Shown here piece by piece: positions 1 through 12,568 of a stretch of 64,000 nt of DNA (position 1 is the stretch's first letter; every line of letters begins with the position of its first letter). Origin of the DNA: Mytilisepta virgata (lineage: Eukaryota; Mollusca; Bivalvia; Mytilida; Mytilidae); the NCBI GenBank assembly GCA_028015205.1, contig CM051520.1:38825494-38889493 (forward strand), read 5' to 3'. Under the pieces are notes generated by a model. The model was not told the origin of the DNA. It ran no database searches and saw only the letters and a list, made by a program, of their open reading frames with translations. The translations under genes were made by a program, and so were the position numbers.

Positions 1-72
1 CAATAATTTGTTACATCAGATCACTTTAAAGGATTAAACCTCGTATGGGATTAAAAAATATGTTTGTTATTA

Positions 73-356
73 GGGAGCAACCATTTGATTTTTAGGGGGA
101 GGGGGCTAGGATCAAATCTGAAATAAAATTGGAGTCCCAGGATTTTGGCAAAATAAAGACAGGATCACTTTAGCTGTGAAAAAATGCAGGACTTGTGTCA
201 ATCAGGAAATTTTTTGGTTAAAATGAAAATAAAAATTTAGGCCACAATAGCGGCCCCCCCAAAAAATCCAGGACCAAAATTTCGACAAAAAGAATGGGCA
301 GGATCTAACATTTGATCCTAGCCCCCCCCTCCCCCTTAAAAATAAAATGGTTGTTC
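73..356. mobile_element. Harbinger/Tourist-like MITE
   Basis: The two ends form an inverted repeat of about 45 bp. The left end reads GGGAGCAACCATTTGATTTT and runs on into a G-rich stretch and CTAGGATCAAAT; the right end is its imperfect complement. The left flank is TTA, as expected for the 3-bp TWA target of PIF/Harbinger elements. The right end has lost its last bases, so the duplication cannot be confirmed. No coding capacity. Related ends occur at 1978, 17222 and 61113. Confidence 0.7.
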
Positions 357-1977
357 AATTTGCATGATTTATTTATGAAAACTTCGTTTAAGCAGAAATG
401 GGACCAGGCTATAACATTAGCTTAATTATTATCATCATTTCGTTACAAGCCAGTACGTTATAAACGAAAAATCTACTGTACTTAACAAGAGTTTGCCAAG
501 TTTATTTCTAAAAGTTATGGGTGACCTGGTGCTTTGCGTCATTAATTCAATGTATACTTATTCACATTTAAAACACTAAGTTCCCGGAAAGCTTTCGAGA
601 TCTATAATTTTTCAAATGTATTTGTGCATTGATTAGTGTATAGGCTGAGCGATGCTCGTCCAGGAAAATAACTAAACAATGTTATACGTAAAATAATTTA
701 CATCCCCCATATATTCAACATTGTTAAAGATATAGAAATATGTTTTTTTCCTGTTCTGAGAAATTCCAATTTCAATTACACCTAGTTCTTTACATTTGAA
801 AAGAAAATAAAAAAAAAAAAAACAGTCAATTTAGGGTTATTAATGTACATTTTCTTTATGTGTTCTTAAAATCACGTACAAAAATAAACAAACAAAGAAA
901 AAAATGAATAATAACGAAAAGTTTTAAAAAAATCACAAAAAAGAAATTTTCGGAATTTCTTTATGCTGGAAAAGCATTAATTTAGTAAAATGATCTATGT
1001 CTAGCGAAATATAATTGAGTAGGTATAAATTATCTCATATAAATAAGACATGGAGATGTGTGCTATGCCCTTCACATTTCGCTTTAAATTCAAAGGGCAA
1101 TATTAACATATTCATATTTCACTATATCACCATCATAATGAAGAAGGGTGTGGTGTGAAGATATACACATGCTCGCCCTGACACAATTCAACAAAAGTAA
1201 TAACCTTTTTAATGGAACTTTTTTATATTCAACTGAGCCAACAAAACGATCTTTTAACACCACAACAAATTGATTCGACTGAATGAAATAATAATTGCAC
1301 ATAACAAAATAGAAATTAACTCAATAAAATAATATTTGAACATAACAACATATGAACAAACAAAAAAATCAGACGAATTGATTTAATAAAACAACAAATG
1401 GACGTAACAAAATTTTGAAAATGAACATAAGACAGCCGTGGCGTTCCATACTTTTTACTGCTGTTGTTTATCTCACAGGGGCCCGACTTCTGGATATTTA
1501 TTTCTTTTTCATTTTATTTTTTGTTGTCTTATTTCATAAGTACTTTTACTAAAAATTTACTATAACAACAAATATTCTGTGTTTATTATCAATGTGCTAT
1601 ACACTATCCACGTCCTTATACTATAAAATGCTTGATTGATTTCATGCAAGCCCGTTGGGAGAAAATTTGGGAAACAAATTTTCTATATAGTAATATCAGT
1701 TTTCACAAGTTGGCAGAATTTTAGGAAGCCCAGAAGTAAACCGGAAGTGATCAGTAAACTTTCTGTCTTCCCACTTCACAGTTTGCTTTGAGGATTATCA
1801 ATGTTTCAATGTTACATGCTAAGAGCAAAACATTATGGAAAAAGAAGAGAGCGTACGTACTTTTTGCAACAGAAGAAAATCGTCGCATCAGATAAATTTA
1901 ATTCAAATATTTCCTGTTGTTGATTAAAACTGACAAATCCTTCAAGGATTTGATTATGCATAGCATATCACACATTA
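357..1977. other. gene-free AT-rich interval
   Basis: No convincing coding frame, RNA gene or long repeat is visible. The stretch is AT-rich with A-runs near 800-910. A short ORF at 1090-1302 (minus) has no recognisable domain and is treated as chance. Confidence 0.5.
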
Positions 1978-2135
1978 GGGAACAACCATTTAACATCAAG
2001 GTGTTGGTGGGGGGGGGGGGGGGGGGGGGTTATGGTTTTTTATATTTTTATGAAATTTTTTTTTCAAAGGTATGGGCACAATTTTATTTTTTTTCCGTAT
2101 ACAATCAAACCAAATTCTTTTTTGGTTTGATGCCA
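1978..2135. mobile_element. one-ended Harbinger-like MITE fragment
   Basis: TTA is followed by GGGAACAACCATTTAACATC and then a run of about 20 G. This matches the left end of the MITEs at 73 and 17222. No complementary right end is present where a 215-bp copy would finish; the sequence passes into the modular repeat near 2200, so the copy is truncated. Confidence 0.55.
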
Positions 2136-2480
2136 AGTCGAATCAGAAAATTTTTTGTTGAGCAATGCCCAGAAAGTGAAAGGTGTATTCACTAGCAGTA
2201 AATAAAACTGGTGCTTTCTGTCAAGTTTCGTTCCATTTGGCCAAACGACTTCAGAGGAGAAGATTTTTTGTTATATCAGCCAATCAGAAACAAGAAATGC
2301 TCATGGCGGCCATATTTGTATTCCGATCGGGACAAAATGAGGAAAGTTTATAAAGCACCGCCCATGATATATGCTTCCTGTCAGGTTTCGTTCCGTGTGG
2401 GCAAGGGAGTTCAGAGGAGAAAATTCTTTTATATTAGCCAATCAGAAACAAGAACTGCCAATGGTGACCACATATGTACT

Positions 2481-3769
2481 GTAACGTGCAGGGTGTCAGA
2501 CCCACACACCAGATTGGGGAATTGGTACGCTAAAAGTTGTACCACGTGAATTCGTGCCGAGGTTACTTCCCCGGATTTTGTTGGGTGCCTATACTGCCTG
2601 TCAGCGTAACTAGTGGTAGCGTAATGTTGATTCGAATGACCCTTAGAACCTATTCCGTTGCCAAATGACCAGAGACCCTAGTGTATGCGTGTGTGCGAAA
2701 GTGTCCCTAACCGATTGTAATGTTAAAGACCACGGGTATACTACTGATGGTTGTTCTCTAACCAGCAACCCTCTGGCTCTTATTCAGAGACAAAGTGGCG
2801 CCAACCCACAAGGACGGGACAGGATGTTATTGCCTCCTATTTGTGTTGAAAGGTAATGTATGACCAAAGAACCTTATTCAGGATCAGGTGCCCACTGGTA
2901 CTAAGTAACCGTTTGTCAGGACCACCAGCGAAACTCTGGCTCTTATTCAGAGACAAAGTGGTGCCAACCCACAAGGACGGGATTGTTATTGCCACCTGTT
3001 TGTGTTGGAAGGTAATGTTGTATGACCAAAGAACCACTGGTACTAAGTAACCGTTTGTCAGGACCACCAGCGACCCTCTGCATGGCTCGTATTCAGAGAC
3101 AAAGTGGCGCAAACCCACAAGTACGGGATGTTATTGCCTCCTGTTTGTGTTGAAAGGTAATGTTGTATGACCAAAGAACCACTGGTCCTTATTCAGGACC
3201 AGGTGCCCACTGGTACTAAGTGACCGTTTGTCAGGACCACTTGTTACACAATACAATTAGTCACCGCCTTATTCAGACAGTTAAAGTGGTCTACTTTTAT
3301 TCAGAAATAGCCAATTGTACTTGAAAACCATGTAAGAATTAATCACCTTCCTAACTATACAGTCGCTAAGATCTGTATGGGTTGTGTTCTTACTCAGAAC
3401 TGCCGAGAAACTGAAAAACTCCCGCTTATATACCTTATTCTGTAGCCTCTAAACCAAATAATCTCTAATCCAAAATAAAATTACTCCGCATCACTTCGGA
3501 ATTTTACCAAACCCAAATAATACCATTGGTTTTGAAGTGTACTCTTATAACTTCGAATTAGCCGTCCAGGATCGGACAAGTGCATGTATCTAAATTCCGG
3601 ATTATAGTCCGAAACTTTTCCGTAAATTACCATAGTACCAAAATAACTTGAAAACGAAAGTAGAATTTCTATCAAACAATTGCGTCCCCAAATCGATCTT
3701 TTGACAATATAAATGTATTAAAAAGTTCCCAAACTAGCTTAAAAAGTAAGTCTAATAAATTTGGTCATA
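2481..3769. mobile_element. 1.29-kb insertion with 5-bp target duplication, solo-LTR candidate
   Basis: The modular repeat breaks at ...CATATGTACT and resumes at GTACTCCGATCGGG, which is the order expected in uninterrupted copies. GTACT (2476-2480 and 3770-3774) is therefore a likely target-site duplication. The insert begins GTAACGTGC, contains a three-copy tandem repeat, a TATATA at about 3426 and an AATAAA at about 3473, and has no ORF. A solo LTR would fit the target duplication, internal TATA box and poly(A) signal. However, the right end (GGTCATA) does not give canonical TG..CA termini, so another element class is possible. Confidence 0.5.
2745..3240. repeat. tandem repeat, ~150-160 bp unit, about three copies
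   Basis: The phrase 'attcagagacaaagtgg' recurs near 2781, 2943 and 3090, and 'gtaaccgtttgtcaggacca' recurs in the same register. Copies differ by small indels. The array lies inside the 2481-3769 insertion, where it could represent a U3-like repeat block. Confidence 0.75.
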
Positions 3770-4385
3770 GTACTCCGATCGGGATGAAATAAAGAAATTT
3801 TGTAAAGGATCTCCCAGTTATGCTTCGACCAATGAGGTACAAGAATTGCTTATGTCAGCCATGTTTTTTGCCCCATCGTGACGAAATTACGAAACTTTGT
3901 AAAGAACCTCCCATAAATGGTATCTGTCAAGTTGCGTTCCATTTGGCCAAGCGATTTCAGAGGAGAAGATTTTTTTTTATAACAATCAATCAGAAACAAA
4001 AACTGTCCATTGCTGCCATATTTGTAGTCCGATCGGGACGAAATGAGGAAACTTTATAAAGGACTTCCCATTAATGCTTACTGTCAGTTCTGTTCCATTT
4101 GGCCCAGCAGTTTCAAAGGAGATCATTTTTGAAAACTCAGCCAATCAGAAACAACAATTGCCCATCGCGGTCATGTTTGTTGTCCGATCGGGACGAAATT
4201 AGCAGTCTTTATAAGAACCTTACATAGATGGTTCATGCCAAATTTAATTCCATTTGGCCCAATGGTTTCAAAGGAGAGGATTAAAACGTGAAAAGTTAAC
4301 GGTCGACGGACGGACGGATGGACGACGAACGCCAAGTGATGAGAAAAGCTCACATGGACTTTGGCCAGTTGAGCTAAAAAGGAAC

Positions 4386-5970
4386 AAGGCTTTGATTGTC
4401 GTGATTGTTGCTCTTCTCGTAACGTATACTCGTACCTTTAAGTGTGGATTTAGAACTATTTCTGTAATTTATAATCAAATTGTTATATATAATACATGTA
4501 TAAAGACATCTTTATTTTTTTTTAAATTTTATAACCTTATCTTTACAAAAGTAAAAAATCATGCAAATAAAATAGAGAATTATTGAATAACACAGTTGCA
4601 ATTTCTCTTCATAGGAAATCTATAGAAAAAGAAAGTTTTTATTAATGAAAAAAGTTTTCTGGGTCTTTTGTTTCCAACGGTTGTCATCTTGTCAATGTAA
4701 ATAAACAACTTTCAATATTACAAATTCGAGTTTATTTAAATAAATGCATTGCCGATCTTTAATGATAAGTTTCTAATTCATTTTGAGGAAATCAATATCG
4801 AAACGTCCGTAACATGGTAAGATACGGGGAATCGTATGAATATCTTAGTTACACTTGAGATGACGTTAAGATTATTCTATGTGTACATTACGTACGCTTC
4901 TTGTTACTGATTTAAGATCATCTTTGTTCTCACTTACGACAGTACTTAAGTTGGTTTTAAGGGATCGAGGTTTAAGACGACTTTCTTGTTACCGACCCCC
5001 GTGGTTCGTAATGACAAATTTATATGTCATTAAAAGCGATGCAATGCTGAGGCATGGGTGAAGTATCTCAGTGATCCAAAACTTTATTTGCGAAGATTGA
5101 AATTTTCTTTAAATTCTAACATAATTTGTTTTTATTTTTGTGTCGTTTTGAAACTTTTTAGACTCGCTAATTTTTTTTTTTAAAGTGAAGGCTAGATTAA
5201 ATTTTAACATGTTTAAAGAGAGATAATTCAACAGGATGATACAGTACAACGCAGTGTTTTTTTTTTTTAAATTATTAATAATGTCCATTTTCAGGACGAA
5301 CACAGTTAAATACAATGTAAATTCAATAAATCCAAAGTGGCTTAGAAAAGTTACAATTTGGAACAATATGTTTCTAAAAAAGCTGTAATAAACGGTTTCT
5401 TGTAACAATTGGGCATCATGCGGCCGAAAATTCAGATATCTTTTTGTAAATACCGTCGATGAAAGGAAGTATATAAACAGTTGTTTAATTTCTTTTTAAA
5501 AAAATCACGTCGTTCTTAACCCCCCCCCCCCCCCCCCCACACCACACAAAAAAATTATATTTATCACGGGTCACTTAAAACTGATAGAAGAAACTACATG
5601 CCGGTTTTTAGTGGAATAAATAGATGTTGCGTCACATTTCGTAACGTGACGTTTTACCATCATTGCCAAGAATCAGTCCGGTCGATAATGCACATGTGTC
5701 AGTTAACAGGGATCTGAAGGTACAATCGGTATATAGAAAATGCACATGAAATATATTTCAAAAGGCAATATTTCCCTTTTATCGTTAAAAAATCTTTTTG
5801 ACCTTGTTATTATTGAAATCTCCAATTTCTCTGCCTTCCAGTGATGTATTTGATTTAAATATAAATTTTTGATATCTTCCTTCCAAATTCATTTTTTACT
5901 CACAGGGGTAAATTCAACACATTCTAAGTAATTCTCTGCAAATTTTATTTGGGTATTATAAAATTATTTT
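4386..5970. other. gene-free interval with poly-C tract
   Basis: No gene is recognised. A run of about 19 C lies at 5521-5539. Short ORFs at 4879-5061 (+) and 5109-5408 (minus) are low-complexity and have no domain. Confidence 0.5.
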
Positions 5971-5974
5971 TTTC

Positions 5975-6540
5975 ATCCTGATTGGACGAGGAGCATGGCT
6001 GCCATGCATAATTCTTGTTTCTGATTGGCTGATATAAAGAAGTCTCATTCTCTGAAACCGATTAAGCAAATGGAACGAAACTTAACAGGAAGCATCTGTT
6101 GGAGGTTTTATATACAAAGTTTCCTCATTTTGTCCAGATAATTCGACAAACATGGCCGCATTTGGCAATTTTTGTTTCTGATTAGCTGATTAAAAAAAAA
6201 AAATCTGAAACTGCTGGGCCAAATAGAGCAAAACTTGACAGAAAGTGTCTATGGCCAGCTATTAGAACCGCATAATTGCTTGAAACCAAACATGGTCTGA
6301 TTGTTCCTCATAAGGTGCTGATCAAGTGTTGTTACTTTGGTGCCAATCCGGCCCTCATTCAAGATGGCCACCAGCAGAGAACTTAGCTTAACATAAGACT
6401 TTAGGGGAAATACATGCACAAATCTTCGGAAGAACCGCTGAATTTTAGAATATGCTGACCTGTAAGTAAAAGGACCTTGATGCAGAAAAAATCGTGCCAG
6501 GTGAGCGATACCGGCTCAGCCCTCTGAGCCTCTAGTTTTA
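5975..6540 (+). repeat. modular GTCCGTCG-type repeat, 3' part, plus orientation
   Basis: It carries the complement of the modules at 2200-2480 and 3780-4200 (for example 'ttgtttctgattggctgat' and 'ggaacgaaactt'). It finishes with the family's characteristic end: CAGGTGAGCGATACCGGCTC followed by GAGCCTCTAGTTT at about 6520-6538. The 5' GTCCGTCG run is absent, so the copy is truncated. Confidence 0.65.
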
Positions 6541-8295
6541 AAATACAGATGATAATAAATCAATCCTGCCTAAATACGCGCTTGCAGCGTCAAAATGCAA
6601 ATGATTTTTTGACTTGGATGTTTTCGTTGGACAAATATTTTTACGAATACTTGTTAATCCCAGCTCGAACATGAAATATGATGAAATCTATGTTAAAAAC
6701 TTATTTCGCAGTTGTATTTTTTTTTTAATATTTGTGATTATAATTTTTTAAGTCCTGTTTAAATTTACACTGGCAGCGTCGAAATGTTTTAGGATTATCG
6801 ACGTTGGACATTTTTGTTGGACATGAAAAACTGACACATAAATACCAGTATTGCAAAATAAATAAATAAAAAAATAATTTGAAATCTGGGATAAAGACGT
6901 ATTATACAATATATTTTGTTTACATTTTCCGTTGAATTCCAATATCCGCTACTATACAGTGCTATGCTTTACTTGTGTTTGTTTAGTCTTTGCTGAGATT
7001 TCAGTAAACATTTTAATGTGCTCGTGATGAAGGCTAGTTTTTAAGCCAAAACTTTAAGCTTTTTATGTTTGTTTTTATCTGTTTATGTTTTCATCAGCCA
7101 TTGATTATGCGTGTTGTTTTACATTAAGGTAGGAGGTACCTAATTGGGCTATAATATATTTCAGATTTTTATAAAATTTATCATGTAACTAGAATACGTT
7201 GAACTGCATCTGAATGTATGTCCCTTTAATTCTTCCCGAAATATGGTGTTTCAAGTTTTGGCAAACAGATGAAAAACATAGAATACACGTAGACATCGCT
7301 GCAAAAAGACAAATATTTAGACTTTAATTTATGACAACTCAATATCCAGTCCCTAGAATTTAAAAAAGATATATTATTGTCACTGGAATTCTCTTTTAAT
7401 TAATATCAAAGTAGGTGTCACCAGATTCTTTTTTTTTAGTATATTAGATTTACTACTGTATGAGGAGTGAAAATAAGCGTCAAAAAGCCAAAATAAACGT
7501 AACGTCATCACGACGTCGCGATAAGAATTGAAGATTTTTAGTGTTTTTACAGACAGGGCGTATAGTTGAATGATTTCCACAACGAGAACGAGACTGGTGA
7601 ACCTATGTTTATCTAGTATCAAATTGAAAGCAATAACATATCGGTTTTATAGAAAATTCTAGGAATTAGTTTTTGAGAAATGAGGATTTAAAGTCAAATT
7701 ATTAATTATTTTCGTATAGTTTTTATACGGATTCTACAGTATAAGACCTTTATTTTAAGGATTTTAAATCAACCTTATTGAAGAAATATAAAAGCTAAAT
7801 ATAGAATTATTTCGATATTTAGATGCAGTTTCGAATATTCCAGCTGCACGTAAAAATTTAAAAACCATAAATAAAGTTATATATATTTTTTTATTATATA
7901 TAACGTATGCATGACCTTACATTTAAAAAAAAATAACTGAAAGTCCATCTATTACTAGTACATGCAAGGATCATGTGCACAATCACAGTAAAATATTTAC
8001 GTTTAACAGTGCACAAACAATATAAAAATGAAGGTAAAATATGCGCAATCGTGTAATTAATTATCTTAAGGCACCTAAACTTATGTAATTATCTGAAAAT
8101 TACCCGTTTTCTCTACGTTGTGAGGGAAATTAACAATCGCTCTAAAATTTGGGTTTTCACCGACTTCGAAGATGGAGAACAACAATAAAATCGTTGTATA
8201 CCAGTCATGCCAGTAAACATATACTACTTATTTCAAATTAAACACCCAAGGGTTTATTTACTTTGTGCATTTGGTTGAAGCCTTTTTTTCTATAA
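6541..8295. other. gene-free AT-rich interval
   Basis: No coding region, tRNA or clear repeat array is seen. Short ORFs at 6748-6942 and 7380-7622 (minus) have no recognisable domain. Confidence 0.5.
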
Positions 8296-8300
8296 TTCAG

Positions 8301-8560
8301 GCAGTTCTTGTTGTGATGAAGGATGGAGTTTTGCACACGTCAGTGTCTATTAGACATACTGAATGTCGGGGAGAATTCGTTGACGGCCTCATTAAACACC
8401 GAGTTTGACGAAACCCTCCTATAAAGCTCTCGCGTTGGGCAACCATGTGAATTTTGGAACTAGGAGATGCAGGGGAAGAATTTGAAAAAAGCTTCTCCAA
8501 AATTTGGTGAAAGAGTGACCGGATTGATTATTGGATGTTACTAGGATGTGAAATCAAAAA
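8301..8560 (+). pseudogene. exon-like segment with three in-frame TGA codons
   Basis: An acceptor-like sequence (pyrimidine run, TATAATTCAG) precedes a frame starting at 8301. It reads AVLVVMKDGVLHTSV and continues, with protein-like composition, through TGA codons at 8406 and two later positions, past EFEKSF and KSDRIDYW, to about 8545. No family is recognised. It could be a decayed exon or mobile-element coding remnant, or a chance frame; the minus strand is also open here for 67 codons. Low confidence. Confidence 0.25.
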
Positions 8561-8599
8561 GAAAATAAAACAACCCTCTCTCCCCACCCCACCCTAAAT

Positions 8600-10506
8600 A
8601 CAAACAACAGTGGACACACTAAATATCTCGCCTGAATATGCACATGGGCGCAGAATAAAGATTATCTGATACCATTCATTAGAAGTCAAAGGAAAATATG
8701 TCCGGTAACATTGGTCTGAAAAATTTCATGCATGCCAATCAAGCCTACAACTGTGTCCAAGGTCAGATGACAGGTCTCAAACTGGTATATACCCATCAAA
8801 AACTATCTATAGACCAAAAATGGTGGATCTACATACATTTATAACATTTGTTGAGAAATGGTCTTATTTGTAAAAATTGGATGAGAGTCACTCAAGCCTA
8901 AAATTGTGGTCAAGGTTAGGTGTCAGACTGACACCTACTTGCCAAAAAGTTTCTACAGACCATATACAGTGGATATAGATATTATAACTACGGAGAAATG
9001 GACTTAGTCATAAAAATGTGACTCAAGTGTGAAATTCAGGTGGAGGTCTCAGATAGCCATGTACCCACCAAGGGCTATCTATATATCAAATGTGGCTGGT
9101 ATATGTATTGCAGTTGCTGAGAAATGTACATTATCCCAAAACGTGAAACAAGTCACCCAAGCATGAAATAGAATCAAAAGTAAGGTCATATGTTAAAGTG
9201 GTATATACCCACTAAGAACTTTCATCAACCAAATACCGTGGGTCTAGTTAGTACAGTTGCTGAGAAATAGACTAAATAAACAACAATCCAAAGATACTAA
9301 TATTAGATATAGTAAATTTATACTATGCTGTATACGACGCATTTAAAGGAGTTACCCCTCATCAGTATCATTAAAACCGAAACATTTGGAAGACCAAAAA
9401 CCAAACTTATCTTAAACAAGAAGTACTCATAACCAAAAATACCGAAATGTTTACTAAATCATAAAGATGTATATTAAGTCACTCAATCATGAAATTCAGG
9501 TCAAGTTCAGCTGACAAGTGTGAAGACTGGCATGTATATATCCACTAAGAACTATCTACAGATCAAATAAGGTGGGTCTAGATATTACAGTTCCTGAAAC
9601 ATGGACTTTATCTCTAAAATTTGACAAAGTCACTCAAGCATGAAATTGAGGTCAAGGTCCAGGGACAGGTATCAAACTGGCATGTACCGACTAACAACTA
9701 TCTATAGACCATGTACAGTGGGTCTAGGTATTACAGCTACTTAAAATAGACTTAATCAAGAAACTTGGATGCAAGTCACTCAACCATGAAATAAAAGTCA
9801 AGGTCCAGAGTCAAGTGTCAGACTGGCATGTTCCCACTAAGAACTATCAATAGACCAAATACGGTGGGTCTAGGTATTACAGTTTCTGAGAAATTGACCT
9901 AATCACGAAATTCTAACACAAGCCAGTCAAGCATGCAGTTGAAGTCAAGGTCCATAGACAGGTGTCAGACTGGCATTTGCCTACTAAGAACTGTCTATTG
10001 ACCAGATATGGTGGGTTTGGGTATTACAAATGCTAAGAAATGGACTTAATCAAGAAAATATGACAAAGTCATTCAACCATTAAATTGAAGTCAAGGTCAA
10101 AATGCAGGTGTCAGACTGACATGTACCCATCAAGAACTTTTTATTGACCAAATATGGTGGGTCTATGTATTATAATTGCTGAAAAATGGCTTTAACCACG
10201 AAAATATGACAAAAGTCACTCAAGCACGAAATTGAGGTCAAGGTTTCAAGCCACGTGTGGATTTAACCACGAAACTTGGACGCAGATTTTATATTTATGT
10301 TTATGAATTCAGTGAACCATGAAAACCAGGTCAGGGTCACAAGACAAGTATTTTGCGGTAAACTTTATATATACGATAAGGTATCTGTGGACCAAAAATC
10401 TCAATTGTAGGTGTTATGTGTGCAAATTTATTAAAGTTTAAAAAATGTTTACGCCGCCGCCGCCGGAAAGTAATACCTATATCTCGCCTTCGCAGGCAAG
10501 ATAAAA
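8600..10506. repeat. tandem array of ~150-155 bp modules (about 11 copies)
   Basis: Each module contains variants of 'gtcactcaagcatgaaattgaggtcaaggtc', 'agactggcatgtacccac', 'aactatctatagacc' and 'gtgggtctaggtattaca'. The array is interrupted at about 9280-9440 by unrelated AT-rich sequence. It ends in a GCCGCCGCCGCCGG run followed by CTCGCCTTCGCAGGCAAGATA (about 10455-10502), and TCTCGCCTG recurs near its left edge at 8625. These edges suggest a defined element rather than simple slippage. No coding function is inferred. Confidence 0.8.
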
Positions 10507-12000
10507 AACCTTAACATTTCAGCCCAATATGATTTGTAGATGTATACAGTGTTACGATATCCTGACTTTGTTTTGTGCTGTTTTTATGTTTTTTTTTCTT
10601 CTTGATGTCTGTCGGTTGGTTGCATGACATAAATTGATTGGTGTAACATTGACCTTTCTAAGTTATCCGTTTTGTTTTTTACATCAATACGTCTCGCCTT
10701 CCGGCTGCAAAAAAAAACTATTGAGGGATTGAATAAATATATAGTGACTGTACATAGATCAAGTTAAATCTTCCTTTTCGCTAGATTAGATTATGCACTG
10801 AGATATTTCAGTCAATAGACCATGGCTGGGGAGGCAGGGCTTTGGATTTCCATGGAAATGGGCTGTTTAAATTCTTTTGGAACTGCATACCAAATATCAT
10901 CTTTTAAAAAGCAGTTCCTGTTATACTAACCTAATCGCAAACTCTAACATGTTAGCTAAGCAAAAGACCAGGAATAAGGGGGCATACGTAGCTTTAAAAA
11001 AATCTCCATTGAATATTGTGCTTTCCTATATACAATATACATGTATCACCTTTCACCATGAGCGGTTTTTAAATTGAGCTAACCATCAATGAGGTGCAGA
11101 TCTAAAAAAAGCTCCATGGAAATCATCCGTACTGATGCTTTTGCAAACCTCATTCTCTTTACTTCAGCAATTTAGAGGTTGCTGTTAAAATTGAATTCGT
11201 CAAACTTTTTAATGTAAATTTTGAGAAAAAATTCAAAGGTAGCGAATTATTACTTGGTAGTCATAAAAGATCTCCATGGCAAAAAGAAATAAAATAAATC
11301 CTTTCATACCAATTTTGATGAACTAAATGTGAACATTTCGTCGATTTAAGACTCAATAGTTGTACTAAAGGACTAAAATGTTGAAAACGCAAAACAATTA
11401 TCCAAAACGTTGAAGAGAAAATTCAAAAAGGCCAAATAGACCAAAAGCGGTAAAGGCAAAACCCTCTAAGGACAGAGCTATGTACGAAGGAGATACTCCT
11501 TAGTTATCATAAAATTTAACATCTTTGAAACTTTATATCTAAAGTTACAATTTCGGGCTAGTATCGAAATACTAGAAGCTGAGCTGGGGATACCATTGGG
11601 GACTTAGGAGTCCACCAGAAGAGGTATCGACTCAGTAGTAATAAATTCTTTGATACCAATTTTAAACATAGAATTAAAACCAACCTGAATTAACCAATAA
11701 ATCTGAGATCAATGAAACAGAAAAAAAACATTATTAAATAATATTTAATCAAAAACAATAACAAAAGAGTACAAAATGTAACCACTTCAAATTCTTTTAC
11801 AGAAAAATAACAAAACTTTAAATCTGTATAAATTTCCATTCTTGTTTTTCATCTTTTGTTGTTTAAATCCGAATAAATAATATGGTCTGAAAGCTTAATC
11901 TTTGGATTATTAAAACTTGGACTAATTATTGAGAAATATAGAGCATAAAAGTTTACTGACCCAAGAAAAGCCTTTACAAAAGATTAAGAAAAAGAAAACA
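10507..12000. other. gene-free interval with dispersed-repeat fragments
   Basis: 11330-11530 resembles 37115-37310: both have 'catttcgt(c/g)gattta' followed by a 'caaaa.gttgaagat/gag' region and 'gacagag/gaatg'. A separate GC-richer fragment lies at about 11575-11640. No gene is recognised; the ORF at 10877-11077 is not domain-like. Confidence 0.45.
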
Positions 12001-12066
12001 GATTAAAAAACTGAACATAACAATATTTTGTACAAAAAAAATGTACAGTCTTGATGAATTAGTGCT

Positions 12067-12568
12067 ACATTTTTGTGTAATTTGTACAGAAAATGTACAG
12101 TCTTAATAAACCCGTGTTTTTTTGTAAAAATAAAGGGGGGGGGGGGGTACTTATGACCATTTTGAAATAAGGCCAATCTTAATTTAATGATTTCTTGGCC
12201 ATGGTAATATCTCAAATGATCGATATTTTAATTTACATTTTTGTGTAATTTGTACAGAAAATGTACAGTCTTAATAAACCCGTGTTTTTTTGTAAAAAAA
12301 AGGGGGGGGGGGGTACTTATGACCATTTTGAAATAAGGCCAATCTTAATTTAATGATTTCTTGGCCATGGTAATATCTCAAATGATCGATATTTTAATTT
12401 ACATTTTTGTGTAATTTGTACAGAATATGTACAGTCTTAATAAACCCGTGTTTTTTTGTAAAAAAAAAAAGGGGGGGGGGGTACTTATGACCATTTTGAA
12501 ATATGCCAATCTTAATTTAATGATTTCTTGGCCATGGTAATATCTCAAATGATCGATATTTTAATTTA
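12067..12568. repeat. three tandem copies of a ~167-bp unit containing a poly-G tract
   Basis: The units start at 12067, 12235 and 12401 with ACATTTTTGTGTAATTTGTA and end with 'gatcgatattttaattt'. They are nearly identical except for the length of the internal A/G homopolymers (about 12-14 G). A partial copy precedes them at about 12025-12060. High identity implies recent duplication or homogenisation. Confidence 0.9.

Larger units (their letters stand above)
2200..4385 (-). repeat. modular GTCCGTCG-type dispersed repeat, minus orientation, split by an insertion
   Basis: Degenerate modules of about 160-170 bp recur. Each has phrases such as 'cgttccatttggcc', 'ttcagaggagaaga', 'ccaatcagaaacaag' and 'ccgatcgggacgaaat'. 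The family also occurs at 5975, 27482, 54960, 58585 and 62664. A complete copy starts with AGCTCAC plus a GTCCGTCG run and ends near GCCTCTAGTTT; here the start lies at about 4380, giving minus orientation. ORFs across the modules are low-complexity artefacts. The block is interrupted from 2481 to 3769. Confidence 0.7.

Noticed and set aside
2211..2549. 112-aa ORF
   Set aside because: It spans modular repeat and the edge of the 2481-3769 insertion, so it cannot be a natural gene.
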